Source of the DNA: CALZIK01 sp945787635
GTDB taxonomy: Bacteria > Acidobacteriota > Thermoanaerobaculia > Multivoradales > JAHEKO01
Reading direction: 5' to 3'
Assembly (NCBI GenBank): GCA_947259725.1
Contig: CAMYNM010000007.1
Coordinates: 62,001 to 126,000 of the forward strand
Length of the DNA: 64,000 nucleotides
The notes below the pieces were generated by a model. That model worked only from the letters and a program-made list of their open reading frames with translations. It ran no database searches and was not told where the DNA came from. A program made the position numbers and the translations under genes. Position 1 is the stretch's first letter; each line of letters opens with the position of its first letter. Below are positions 43,849-52,386 of this stretch, piece after piece.

Positions 43849-45174
43849 ATGAAACGACGACGCAAACGACCGCCCAAGCTCTCGGGAATGCGTCCGGAAT
43901 CGCTGATGATGAGCTATGGCTACCGGCCCGAGGATTCCGAGGGAGCGGTCAAACCACCGGTCTTTCAGACATCGACTTTCGTCTTCCGCTCAGCGGAAGA
44001 GGGCAAGGAGTTTTTCGCCTGGGCCTACGGGCTCGAAAAGCGTGACCCCGAGAAGCCGATGGGCTTGATCTACAGCCGGCTGAACAACCCGGATCTCGAG
44101 ATCCTGGAAGACCGACTCAACCTCTGGGACGGCGCCGAGGAGAGCGCGGTCTTCGGCTCCGGCATGGCGGCGATCTCGACGAGCCTCTTGGCACTCGTGC
44201 CGCTGGGCAGCTCGGTGGTCTTCTCGAGGCCGGTCTACGGCGGAACCGACTACCTCATGGAGCACATCCTGCCGAGCTTCGGCATTCCAACCCGGGAATT
44301 CCCCGCGGGAGGAGAGGCCGCTCTGGTCGACAAGCTCTGCCGGACGCTCGCGAAGGATGGCACGCCATGCGCCCTGATCTTCCTCGAGACGCCGGCGAAC
44401 CCGACGATCAAGTTGACCGACATCGAAGGGTGCGCGCGAGTGGCCCACGACCACGGGGCGCTCTGCGCCGTCGACAATACGTTTCTGGGTCCGCTGTACC
44501 AGAGCCCGTTCGACCACGGAGCCGACCTGGTCCTGTATTCGGCGACCAAGTATCTCGGCGGTCACTGCGATCTGCTCGCCGGAGCCGCTCTGGGGTCTTC
44601 GGAGCTGATCGAGAAGATCAAGGCATTGCGCACGATTCTCGGCACGATGCTCGATCCGCATTCCGCCTGGCTGATGCTGCGATCCCTGGAAACCGCCAAG
44701 CTCCGGATGACCTGTGCGCGCAAGAACGCCGAACGGATCGCGGCCTGGCTCCTCAAGCAGCCGCAGGTCAGCCGGGTCCATTTCGCCGGCTTCCCGGAAG
44801 GTGAGTCACAGAAGGAAATCTACGCGCGGCAGTGCACCGGGCCCGGCGGGATCATCGCCTTCGAGCTCGTGGGCGCCGGCGAGAAAGAGGCGTTTCGTTT
44901 CTTGAACTCGGTGCGGCTGATCAAGCTAGCGGTCAGCCTGGGGGGCACGGAGTCGCTGATCGAGCATCCGGCGTCGATGACCCACGCCGACGTACCGGAA
45001 GACGAGCAGCTGGCGATCGGAATCACGCCGGCCCTCGTCCGTCTGTCGGTCGGAATCGAGCATCCCGACGACATCATCCGCGACCTCGCCTTCGCCCTCG
45101 ATCAAATCGATGCCGAGCCGGGCGACGAGGTCGAGCCGGAGCTGGCGATCCCGGGTGGCGGCGACACCGCCTAG
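43849..45174 (+). CDS. PLP-dependent trans-sulfuration enzyme (cystathionine gamma-synthase family)
   Basis: A 441-residue fold-type I PLP enzyme. The cofactor Lys lies in VLYSATKYLGGHCDLL, and IYSRLNNPDLEILEDRLNLWDGAEESAVFGSGMAAIS is the typical N-terminal phosphate-binding region. The site where methionine gamma-lyase has Cys is Gly here (RPVYGGTDYL), so it may be a synthase or another gamma/beta-lyase. GGAGG precedes the ATG. Divergent to the SQR-like operon; it may produce or use sulfide or thiols. Confidence 0.88.
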   Translation: MKRRRKRPPKLSGMRPESLMMSYGYRPEDSEGAVKPPVFQTSTFVFRSAEEGKEFFAWAYGLEKRDPEKPMGLIYSRLNNPDLEILEDRLNLWDGAEESAVFGSGMAAISTSLLALVPLGSSVVFSRPVYGGTDYLMEHILPSFGIPTREFPAGGEAALVDKLCRTLAKDGTPCALIFLETPANPTIKLTDIEGCARVAHDHGALCAVDNTFLGPLYQSPFDHGADLVLYSATKYLGGHCDLLAGAALGSSELIEKIKALRTILGTMLDPHSAWLMLRSLETAKLRMTCARKNAERIAAWLLKQPQVSRVHFAGFPEGESQKEIYARQCTGPGGIIAFELVGAGEKEAFRFLNSVRLIKLAVSLGGTESLIEHPASMTHADVPEDEQLAIGITPALVRLSVGIEHPDDIIRDLAFALDQIDAEPGDEVEPELAIPGGGDTA

Positions 45175-45298
45175 TATGCCGCGGTGTTCCGGCTCTGGGC
45201 GAGACCGGGGCCGGCCAGCTCGAGGAGCGCAAGCACCATGACAGCGATGAAGCAACCGGCGAGCGCATGCCGCCTCGACACTGCGACTCGACGGACGT

Positions 45299-46102
45299 TC
45301 ATCGGCGAAGGATCTCCTCGTTCTTGGCAAGCACCAAAAGACGCGACCAGCGCCCCCGGGGCCAGCTTCCGAGAAAGTCGACGACTCGGTGCGGAGTGTC
45401 GCCGAGCTCGGAAAAATCCGTAAAGCGATCGTGCAGAGTGAAGAACCCGATCGCACGATCGTTCATCAGGCCGAGTAGCTCATCCAGGAAATGACCGATC
45501 GACCAGTGGAAGCCGATCGCAAAAAACGAGTAGATGAGGTCGTAGGCACCGGGCAGCTCGGCCAGGCTCGCTCCCATCGATTGGGCGTCGAAAACCTCGA
45601 AGTTCTCGATCTCGTTGAACGCCAGAATCGCTCGCAGGACTTCGAGATTGCCGCAGAACGAATCGTCGAACCGCGGTCCGGCCTTGGTGTACTTGGTCGA
45701 TGTGCCGGTGCTCTCGTAAAGGTGAAAGGGCACGTTCTGCCAGCCCATTTTTTTCTTGAAGAAGATCGTCGAACGCCCGAGTCCCGGTCCGATATCGAGG
45801 ACCTTGGAGGGATCGAGCTCTCGCAGAAACGGCTCGAGCGCCCGGTACTCTCCCCAGCAGAGCCCGTTCTGGTTGAGCTCCCAGAACCTGCGCGAGGCCT
45901 CTTCGCCGGATTCCAGGTGAAACTGGGGTGAAATAAGGCGGATCGTGTCCACCAACTCGGGAGTCAGAGGCGGCGCCCGGAAGACGAGCTCCTCGGCCGT
46001 GAGCGACGGTTCGAGCTCCCTCAAGGAGTGGCCCAGCGCAAGCTTCTTGCGAAACTGGGTATGCAAACGGCTCACGAATCGAGTGACTGGTTGACGCCTC
46101 AT
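45299..46102 (-). CDS. SAM-dependent methyltransferase-like protein
   Basis: A 267-residue protein with a Rossmann methyltransferase motif LDIGPGLGRSTIFFKKKMG (about 98-116) and an acidic second-strand end, followed by YDLIYSFFAIGFHWSIGHFLDELLGLM, recalling sugar O-methyltransferases that act with glycan assembly. The 124-base gap before it holds nothing I can identify. Substrate unknown. Confidence 0.65.
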   Translation of the reverse strand: MRRQPVTRFVSRLHTQFRKKLALGHSLRELEPSLTAEELVFRAPPLTPELVDTIRLISPQFHLESGEEASRRFWELNQNGLCWGEYRALEPFLRELDPSKVLDIGPGLGRSTIFFKKKMGWQNVPFHLYESTGTSTKYTKAGPRFDDSFCGNLEVLRAILAFNEIENFEVFDAQSMGASLAELPGAYDLIYSFFAIGFHWSIGHFLDELLGLMNDRAIGFFTLHDRFTDFSELGDTPHRVVDFLGSWPRGRWSRLLVLAKNEEILRR

Positions 46103-46173
46103 GACCCCCGGAGGCTATCGCAGGGCGGCGATCGCGGGGAGCCGGCGCCGGGGCCCCCTCCGACCGTGGCGGG

Positions 46174-46722
46174 CTATGGCTTCAGGAAGACTTGGGTGAT
46201 CCAGAAGGCGTCGCCCGCTCGGACGACGCCGACCCCGACCTGGACAAAGCGGCTGTCGAGCATCACGTCGCGATGCTCTGGGCTCGCCAGAAGCTGCGCA
46301 TGGGCGATACCGGCCGGGTCACTCTCGTGACTGACCAGGGCCAGGTTCTCACCGGCGGCGGAAAAGACAATGCCGCTTGCCCTCAAACGGCTGCGCAGGC
46401 CTGCGCCGTTGGGCGCCTCATGGCCGAAGAAGCCCTGGTCGCGCATCGCGCGACTGTGGTCACGGGCAAGGCGACTGAGGTCCTCGTCAAACGACAGCGC
46501 CTCGAGCCCCTCCTGGGCACGGGCGCGATTGATGAGACCGAAGCTGCGCTCCTCGACGGCCGCGGCGTCGAGCGCCCCGGGCGCGGTCGGGCTCTCACCG
46601 CCTCCACTGCCACAAGCCAGCAGCACGCCAGCAAGCATCAAGAGCAGGAACCCGAGCGCCGGGAGAGCCCGACCCAAAACGGGCTCGAGCGCCTTCTCGT
46701 TGCTGGCGGCCTTTAGCATCAT
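46174..46722 (-). CDS. CAP-domain (SCP/PR1, YkwD-like) lipoprotein
   Basis: The 182-residue product has a signal with lipobox LLACGSGG and a CAP domain (about 55-182): FGLINRARAQEGLEALSFDEDLSRLARDHSRAM, FFGHEAPNG, AGENLA and HRDVMLDSRFVQVGVGV. Bacterial CAP proteins are extracellular and mostly of unknown function. Two adjacent ATGs (46722 and 46719) are possible starts. Confidence 0.88.
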   Translation of the reverse strand: MMLKAASNEKALEPVLGRALPALGFLLLMLAGVLLACGSGGGESPTAPGALDAAAVEERSFGLINRARAQEGLEALSFDEDLSRLARDHSRAMRDQGFFGHEAPNGAGLRSRLRASGIVFSAAGENLALVSHESDPAGIAHAQLLASPEHRDVMLDSRFVQVGVGVVRAGDAFWITQVFLKP

Positions 46723-46796
46723 TCGATCAGCCTACGAGGAGTCCGAAGGCCACACTGTGGAGAGCCTCACACGGCTCCCTCCGCCCGCACCTTTCC

Positions 46797-47483
46797 TCAG
46801 TAGGGTCCACCCATGTCGGTTACCAGGGGTCTTGTCTTGACTGCGAGTCCCAGGCCGTCGCCGAGCGGAACGATCAGCGAATCCAGCTGTGGATGCATCG
46901 AGAAATAACCGTTGAAAGTGCGCAGCGTCTCGGCCTCGTCGTCCTCGTCTTCCAGGTCGTCCGGTGGATCGGCGACCTGCCCCTTCCAGAGCAGATTGTC
47001 GATGATGACGACCCCTCCGACACGCAGGAGCTGCAGGCTGAAATCGAGGAGTCGCCGGTACTCGCGCTTGTCGGCATCCAGGTACACCAGGTCGAAGGGA
47101 GGAACGAGGCCTCGCATCACTTCGAGCGCTTCTCCAGCCAAAATCTCAACGCGCTCGAGCACACCGGCCCGCTCCAAATAGCCTCGCGCGAGTCGCCGCC
47201 GCTCGGCGTCTCTCTCGAGGCAGGTGACTCTCACGTTCTCGCCGCCGCGCGCCATCCAGATCGCGCCGTAGCCAATCGCGCTACCCACCTCGAGCACCCG
47301 GTTCGCGCCCACGGCTCGAACCAGCATCCGAAGCATCCGACCGACCTCCGGGTCCGAGATCGGTATACCCTCGCGAGCCGCAAAAGACTCCATCTCGACA
47401 AGCAACGGTTCGCGGGACGGTAGCAGGCGCTCCAGATAGCCGGCTTGGGCAGTTCGCAGTATGGCGTCGGGTCGATTCTTCAT
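46797..47483 (-). CDS. Class I SAM-dependent O-methyltransferase (CCoAOMT-like)
   Basis: A 228-residue protein with VLEVGSAIGYGAIWMARGG (SAM motif I), VTCLERDAERRRLARGYLERAG, and FDLVYLDADKREYRRLLDFSLQLLRVGGVVIIDNLLWKG, the metal-binding D-A-D-K signature of caffeoyl-CoA O-methyltransferase-like enzymes. It stands alone on the minus strand, divergent from the next exported protein. Substrate not visible. Confidence 0.9.
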   Translation of the reverse strand: MKNRPDAILRTAQAGYLERLLPSREPLLVEMESFAAREGIPISDPEVGRMLRMLVRAVGANRVLEVGSAIGYGAIWMARGGENVRVTCLERDAERRRLARGYLERAGVLERVEILAGEALEVMRGLVPPFDLVYLDADKREYRRLLDFSLQLLRVGGVVIIDNLLWKGQVADPPDDLEDEDDEAETLRTFNGYFSMHPQLDSLIVPLGDGLGLAVKTRPLVTDMGGPY

Positions 47484-47534
47484 GGCATCAAAGCTGCTAC
47501 CTTAGTAGAGTAGATCAATGCGGAGGATCTTGCG

Positions 47535-48038
47535 ATGAAACGCTGTCTGGGATTTACCTTGTTGCTGTTCGCGTTCCTGAACGCGCCCCTGGCCTCTCAG
47601 GAAGCGGGCGAAGAAAAGACCGCCCCGGCGCTCACGATCTCCGCGGTACATGTCGAGCCGGCCAATCCGGCGGCCGACACGCTGTGCCGGCTCCGGGTCG
47701 AGCTCGACAACACCGACCCGCGGATCGCCTCGCAGTTGGGCTTTGCAGTCAAGATCAACGGACAAGAGCTTCCCGTCTATTCGAACCACCTGTTCATGTT
47801 TCCAGTGTCTCCCGGAGGCAAGAGCGAGCTTGCGCTCTACAACTTCTGGAGCACGGAAACGTCGCGCCAAATGCCGGCCACCGGCAAGCTCGAGATCGAA
47901 GTCGTTCTCCGGGAGGCCCGCTGGATGGATATTTCGACCGAGGGTGAGACCGAAGTCTGGAAGCCGTTGGGAGATGTCGGCGGCCTACCCGTAAGCCGGT
48001 CGATCACCCTCGAAATGGCCAAGCCCGGCAGCAACTAG
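47535..48038 (+). CDS. Exported protein of unknown function
   Basis: A 167-residue product with a signal peptide (MKRCLGFTLLLFAFLNAPLASQ) and a beta-rich body: LCRLRVELDNTDPRIASQLGFAVKINGQELPVYSNHLFMFPV, KSELALYNFWS, KLEIEVVLREARWMD. The pattern suggests an immunoglobulin-like beta-sandwich. GGAGG lies nine bases before the ATG. I recognise no family. Confidence 0.6.
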   Translation: MKRCLGFTLLLFAFLNAPLASQEAGEEKTAPALTISAVHVEPANPAADTLCRLRVELDNTDPRIASQLGFAVKINGQELPVYSNHLFMFPVSPGGKSELALYNFWSTETSRQMPATGKLEIEVVLREARWMDISTEGETEVWKPLGDVGGLPVSRSITLEMAKPGSN

Positions 48039-48047
48039 GCCAACCAA

Positions 48048-48067
48048 CCGCGGCAGGCGTTCCGCGG
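48048..48067. terminator. Short hairpin between convergent genes
   Basis: CCGCGG (48048-48053) and CCGCGG (48062-48067) are mutually complementary and flank an 8-base loop, directly between two convergent stop codons. There is no T tract, so terminator function is only suggested by position. Confidence 0.3.
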
Positions 48068-48078
48068 CCCCCTCGCGG

Positions 48079-48990
48079 TCAGCTGGGCTGGGACCAGAAG
48101 AGGCCTTCCAGGACCATAGTCCGGCGCTCGTTACCGTCCTGCGAGAGCAGGTGGTAATTCGCATGGAATCGGATCTCGCATTCACCGGCTGCGGCCTGAG
48201 TCTCTTCGCCCGCCTCCGGCAGCGATATCGGAAGCGTGACCGCGTGAGAGCCCGCTCCTGAAACTTGAACGGCCGCATCGCCGCAGGTGGTCGTCACCAT
48301 GACCATTTGCTCGCCCTCGCCGTCGGTGATCACCGGCTCCTGAAGGGCTCCACCTCCTTGAGGTATTCCGACCCTAAGCCAGAGCTCTCCGGGTGAGGTC
48401 AAGCCCCCCAGGCGAACGACACCATCATCGGTCAGCCAGCGTCGTGCCAGTGTCTGCAGGTCTGTGCCGCCTTCGACCGAGAGCCAGTTCGAGGAGAAGA
48501 AGAACTGGGGCATTTGAGCGTCTGGCCCGCCGACGACGACGCTGGTCAACTCGTATTCGCCCTCGGCGATCTCTCGGCCGGCGGATTCGAGCGACCACCG
48601 GTGCCCCGCACGATCGTATAGACCGGCAGTCAGCGGATAGCTGCCCTCGTCCAGAGGCGGCGCCAGCGCCGACTGATAGATCGGCACGGTGTAGCTGTGC
48701 TCGCCACCCGCGGTCCAGGCTGCCGGGAAGTCGTGATCGAAGGTGCGTAGGATGTTGCCCTGGGCGTCGAGCAGATGGAGAAAGACGATCGGCTCCCCCT
48801 CTAGGCCGTCCAGGGCACTGACCATCTCCCAGCTGAGATCGACTTTCGCAACGCCCGGATAGCCCAGCTCGACTTCGCCGGCGCTCGCGCTCAGTCGCCC
48901 GACAGGCTCTTGTTGTTGCGCACAGCCCAGAATCGCAAGGCCGGCGGTAGCCACCAGCAGCAGAATCGGTAGACGGATTTCTCTTCTCAT
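48079..48990 (-). CDS. Lipoprotein of unknown function
   Basis: The 303-residue product starts at the ATG at 48990 (AAGGAG upstream) with a signal ending in the lipobox LAILGCAQQQ. The rest is beta-rich (HSYTVPIYQSALAPPLDEGSYPLTAGLYDRAGHRW; a second half with VQVSGAGSHAVTLPISL), suggesting two beta-sandwich domains. I recognise no family. It is followed by the uridine kinase gene with no visible link. Confidence 0.6.
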   Translation of the reverse strand: MRREIRLPILLLVATAGLAILGCAQQQEPVGRLSASAGEVELGYPGVAKVDLSWEMVSALDGLEGEPIVFLHLLDAQGNILRTFDHDFPAAWTAGGEHSYTVPIYQSALAPPLDEGSYPLTAGLYDRAGHRWSLESAGREIAEGEYELTSVVVGGPDAQMPQFFFSSNWLSVEGGTDLQTLARRWLTDDGVVRLGGLTSPGELWLRVGIPQGGGALQEPVITDGEGEQMVMVTTTCGDAAVQVSGAGSHAVTLPISLPEAGEETQAAAGECEIRFHANYHLLSQDGNERRTMVLEGLFWSQPS

Positions 48991-49085
48991 GGAGTCTCCT
49001 TCGCTGTTCTCCCCAACGGGCCACATCCTCGATGCGACTACCGATCATAGACCAGGCGAAGGCCACGTTACACCCCGTCCGAGGA

Positions 49086-49715
49086 CTAGCTGTCTTGTCG
49101 GCGCAGAAGCTGCTCGACACGCGCCTCGACCATCTCCAGCGCGACAGTGTTTTCACCGCCGTGAGGGACGATTACGTCGGCCCACCGCTTGGAGGGCTCG
49201 ACGAAGTCCTGATGCATCGGTCGAACGCTGTCCATGTACTGGCTGATCACGCTCTCGAGAGTCCGCCCGCGCTCGGTCATGTCGCGCTCCAACCTGCGAA
49301 TAAAGCGAACATCGGACGGGGTATCGACAAAGATCTTGAAATCCAGGAGTGAACGCAGCTTTGGTTCGACGAACAGAAGGATTCCCTCCAGCAGGAGGAC
49401 CGGGCGCGGTTCGACCCGAGTCGACTCGGCGGTTCGTCTGTGATCGACGAAGTCGTAGACCGGAACATCGACCCCCCGGCCCTTCTTGAGCGTGCGTACG
49501 TGTTCGACCAGCAAGCTGTTGTCGATGGCGTCGGGGTGGTCGAAGTTGTGAGCTGCAAGCTGCTCTGGGCTCTGCCAGTCGATGTCCTTGTAGTAAGCGT
49601 CCTGCGCCAGGAACGCGATCCGATCGGCGCCCGCCGCTTCCAGTAGGGCTCTGGCGACCGTGGTCTTGCCCGATCCGGTTCCTCCCGCGACTCCCAGTGC
49701 CACCGCGTACGCCAT
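49086..49715 (-). CDS. udk: Uridine kinase
   Basis: A 209-residue P-loop kinase: GVAGGTGSGKTTVARALLEA at the N-terminus, DAYYKD, NFDHPDAIDNSLLVEHVRTLKKGRGVDVPVYDFVDHRR, EGILLF, and RLERDMTERGRT, all as in Udk. It phosphorylates uridine and cytidine for pyrimidine salvage. Start at the ATG at 49715; the upstream frame is Arg-rich and unlike the family. Confidence 0.94.
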   Translation of the reverse strand: MAYAVALGVAGGTGSGKTTVARALLEAAGADRIAFLAQDAYYKDIDWQSPEQLAAHNFDHPDAIDNSLLVEHVRTLKKGRGVDVPVYDFVDHRRTAESTRVEPRPVLLLEGILLFVEPKLRSLLDFKIFVDTPSDVRFIRRLERDMTERGRTLESVISQYMDSVRPMHQDFVEPSKRWADVIVPHGGENTVALEMVEARVEQLLRRQDS

Positions 49716-49753
49716 GCGTTCCCGAACAGTATCCGACCGGGGGATCCGGCGGG

Positions 49754-50485
49754 TCAAACCAGGGCCAGGAGCTCGCTCAGCTCGTCGATATCCTGGTCGG
49801 CACTCGGCCCACCACCGTCGTCGCTTCGCAGCCAGATCGTGCGTACCCCCGCAAGGCGTCCCGCAATGATATCGACGGAGCGGCGATCGCCAATGAGTAC
49901 AGCCTCGCTCGGCGCGATCGCCAGATCGGCCAGAGCCCGCCGGATCAACGCCGGCGAGGGCTTTCGATGCCCCTCGTCATAACTGAAGTACATCTGCGCA
50001 AAGTACTGCGCCAGACCATGCCGCTCGAGAATCGATCGGTAGAGCGAGCCAGGAAGCGGCACGTTCGAGACGATCGCCAGGCGCTTGCCCTGCCGGGTAA
50101 GCGCCTCGAGCACCTCCCGCGCGTCCGCGAGCGGTACGACCGTCTCTGCGAGCGGCCGAAACCATATCCCCAGGAGGGTCCTGGTCGGCGTTCTCACGCG
50201 AGCCCGCTTGCGCAAACGGCGAAGGTGCGGGCCCCAATCCGCCTCACGCCCTGCCTCGCGCCGCCGTTGGAACCGCCGCCGCCATGGCCCGAACAGGTCA
50301 CGGTCGAGGTCGTCTTCTGACAACACGGCGCCGCGGTCGGCAAGGAAGTGAAGCAGTGCCTCACGCCCGCGAAAGTCGAGCTTGCCAACGGGTATTCCGG
50401 GAGCGCCCTGGAAATTCAGGAGAACTCCTCCCATGTCGAAGAGCACCGCTCGAGTCCTGTTGCTTGCCGCCGTCATCGCTGACAT
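49754..50485 (-). CDS. HAD-superfamily hydrolase
   Basis: A 243-residue HAD protein with FDMGGVLLNF (motif I; the nucleophile Asp is kept and the second Asp is Gly), AIVSNVPLPG (motif II), RKPSPALIRRALADL (motif III Lys) and VLIGDRRSVDIIAGRLAGVRTIWL (motif IV). The motif I Gly is common in one HAD branch, but the general acid is missing, so phosphatase activity is not assured. Its start overlaps the mutM end by 13 bases. Confidence 0.85.
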   Translation of the reverse strand: MSAMTAASNRTRAVLFDMGGVLLNFQGAPGIPVGKLDFRGREALLHFLADRGAVLSEDDLDRDLFGPWRRRFQRRREAGREADWGPHLRRLRKRARVRTPTRTLLGIWFRPLAETVVPLADAREVLEALTRQGKRLAIVSNVPLPGSLYRSILERHGLAQYFAQMYFSYDEGHRKPSPALIRRALADLAIAPSEAVLIGDRRSVDIIAGRLAGVRTIWLRSDDGGGPSADQDIDELSELLALV

Positions 50486-51315
50486 CCCGGGCAGTAGAAC
50501 GTGCTTCGATTGGCCAGGATCTCTCGCCGAATTGGACGGGAGCAAAGCGTGCAAGGCTCTGCTTCCCGGCCATAGACGTCCAGCGCCACCTGGAAATAGC
50601 CGACGTTCCCGTCGCCGTCGGCAAAGTCGTTCAGCGTGGTTCCGCCCTGCCGGATGGCATCGCCGAGCACGTCGACGATCGCGTCGCCGAGTCGATCCCA
50701 GCGTTTCCGTGAGATCCGGCCAGCTGCGCGAAAGGGGTGAATGCCGCTTCGAAAGAGCGCCTCGCAGGCATAGATGTTGCCAACGCCGACAACCTGTCGA
50801 GCGTCCATCAAAAACGACTTGACCGCGACGCGACGACCCTCGGCGGCCCGAGCCAGCAGGCGGCCCGAAAACCGCTCTCCGAGGGGCTCGACCCCGAGGT
50901 GGGCAAAGTGGCGATCGCCGTCGAGCGAGCGAGTCTGCAGAGACAGCACCAATCCGAATCGCCGCGGATCCCGAAACCGCAGCTTTCGCCGCCTGTACCG
51001 TCGATCCCGCTCGATAACGCCGAAGCTCAGGTGCTCGTGCGCCTCCGCCGGGGTTTCGGCTGGCGCCAGGGTCAGACGCCCACTCATCCCGAGATGCACG
51101 ACGAGGGTGTAGCCCCCTTCGAGATCCACCAAGAGGTACTTCGAGCGCCGCCTCAGGCCGAGGATCTCGCGGTCCCGGCAATGGCGCCGCAGCCGCCGGG
51201 CGTCAACCGGCTCTCGCAAACGCGGGTCGCGAACCCGAACGGTACCGAAGCGCCGGCCCACGAGCTGGGGCTCGAGGCTACGCTTCAGAACCTCGATCTC
51301 CGGCAGCTCAGGCAT
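50473..51315 (-). CDS. mutM: Formamidopyrimidine-DNA glycosylase
   Basis: A 280-residue Fpg from the ATG at 51315, with the catalytic MPELPEIEVLKRSL (Pro and Glu after Met form the active end), Lys in HLGMSGRL, the helix-two-turn-helix VVGVGNIYACEALFRSGIHPFR, and the zinc finger CTLCSRPIRREILANRSTFYCPGC. It removes 8-oxoguanine from DNA. Confidence 0.95.
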   Translation of the reverse strand: MPELPEIEVLKRSLEPQLVGRRFGTVRVRDPRLREPVDARRLRRHCRDREILGLRRRSKYLLVDLEGGYTLVVHLGMSGRLTLAPAETPAEAHEHLSFGVIERDRRYRRRKLRFRDPRRFGLVLSLQTRSLDGDRHFAHLGVEPLGERFSGRLLARAAEGRRVAVKSFLMDARQVVGVGNIYACEALFRSGIHPFRAAGRISRKRWDRLGDAIVDVLGDAIRQGGTTLNDFADGDGNVGYFQVALDVYGREAEPCTLCSRPIRREILANRSTFYCPGCQR

Positions 51316-51441
51316 GCGCAGATTGTACTGGGCCATCGGACGGCCAGGGGACTCGCTGGGCCCGTGGAATCTGCCCGGTTGACAGATCTTGCAGAGTAGG
51401 CGAAACTAAGGCGTAAATTTGATCAACCGTTGCGAGGTCCA

Positions 51442-52377
51442 ATGCTGCACCAGCCCCTTCTACCCCTGGCCCCTTCTTGTGCCGCGCTCGAAACTCGGGG
51501 CGACGCGTTCAGCCGCTCGGGCGATTCCCGTCGGCGAAAGGCCGAAGAAATCCACTTCCGCCCTTCCAAAGCGCGAGCCGCCTTCAGGCGCCGTCATTCG
51601 AGCCAGTGCGAGGGGAACCGCACGCGTCGGGTTCGCGCCCTCGAACCGTACCGCGGCAGCGAACGCCCCTTCCTTGAGCCGGTCCGAAACGAGCGTGGTG
51701 GGCGGCGAATCCTGGTCCGGACCGGTATGCCGGAGGCTCTTCGCCGAGAGCTTCTCGGCTCCCTCGGGAACGGTTCCGGACCGATCGAGATCGGAGCGGC
51801 ATTCGATCCGTACCCATCGGTCGAATCGCGGTTCGCGCTGACGCGGTCCGTGCTCGAGGTTCTTTGCGAGGCGCGCGGACTCGAGCTGTCACTGACCACC
51901 CGCTCGCCCCTCGTGCTTCGCGACCAGGATTTACTGCGGCAGCTGGACCTAAGCCACACGGTGACCGTCCACGTCCCGATCGCCACGCTCGACACCCGTC
52001 TCGCGAATCGGATCGAGCCAGGTGCCTCTGACCCGAGATCGCGGCTCGATATCGTACGCTGCCTGGCGGCCGACGGAATCGCGACCAAGATTCTCTGCGA
52101 TCCCGTCCTGCCGGGCATCAACAGCTCCGCCGACGAGTTGGATCCGCTGTTCGCCGCCGCGAAGCGGTCCGGCGCGATCGACGTCCTGGGAATCCTCAGG
52201 GGCAAGAGCCTTGCCGAACGGCGCCGTTTGCTCGCCTGGCTAGCCGAGAACTACCCCAACCACCTCGACCGGGTGCCGCGGAAGCTCGAGGTCGCCGAAG
52301 GAGCGGTCGTCCTCGGAACCCTGAAGCGCCTGCGGCTGGCCTACGGATTCCCGAGCCTCCGGACCGGCAGAGGCTGA
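51442..52377 (+). CDS. Spore-photoproduct-lyase-like radical SAM fold protein lacking the cluster motif
   Basis: From the ATG at 51442 (GAGG upstream) about 311 residues. IEIGAAFDPYPSVESRFALTRSVLEVLCEARGLELSLTTRSPLVLRDQDLL and TLDTRLANRIEPGASDPRSRLDIVRCLAADGIATKILCDPVLPGIN are characteristic of the Rv2578c/SplB-like radical SAM group. Where the family has N-P-Y-R-G-C-x3-C-x2-C, this protein reads EPYRGSERPF, and about ten residues are missing. It cannot bind a SAM cluster. Decaying gene or new role; no nearby frame restores the cysteines. Confidence 0.65.
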   Translation: MLHQPLLPLAPSCAALETRGDAFSRSGDSRRRKAEEIHFRPSKARAAFRRRHSSQCEGNRTRRVRALEPYRGSERPFLEPVRNERGGRRILVRTGMPEALRRELLGSLGNGSGPIEIGAAFDPYPSVESRFALTRSVLEVLCEARGLELSLTTRSPLVLRDQDLLRQLDLSHTVTVHVPIATLDTRLANRIEPGASDPRSRLDIVRCLAADGIATKILCDPVLPGINSSADELDPLFAAAKRSGAIDVLGILRGKSLAERRRLLAWLAENYPNHLDRVPRKLEVAEGAVVLGTLKRLRLAYGFPSLRTGRG

Positions 52378-52386
52378 GACCGAGCT

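Noticed and set aside
43849..45174. Methionine gamma-lyase as a firm call
   Set aside because: The Cys usual for that enzyme is Gly here, so only the wider cystathionine gamma-synthase family is supported.
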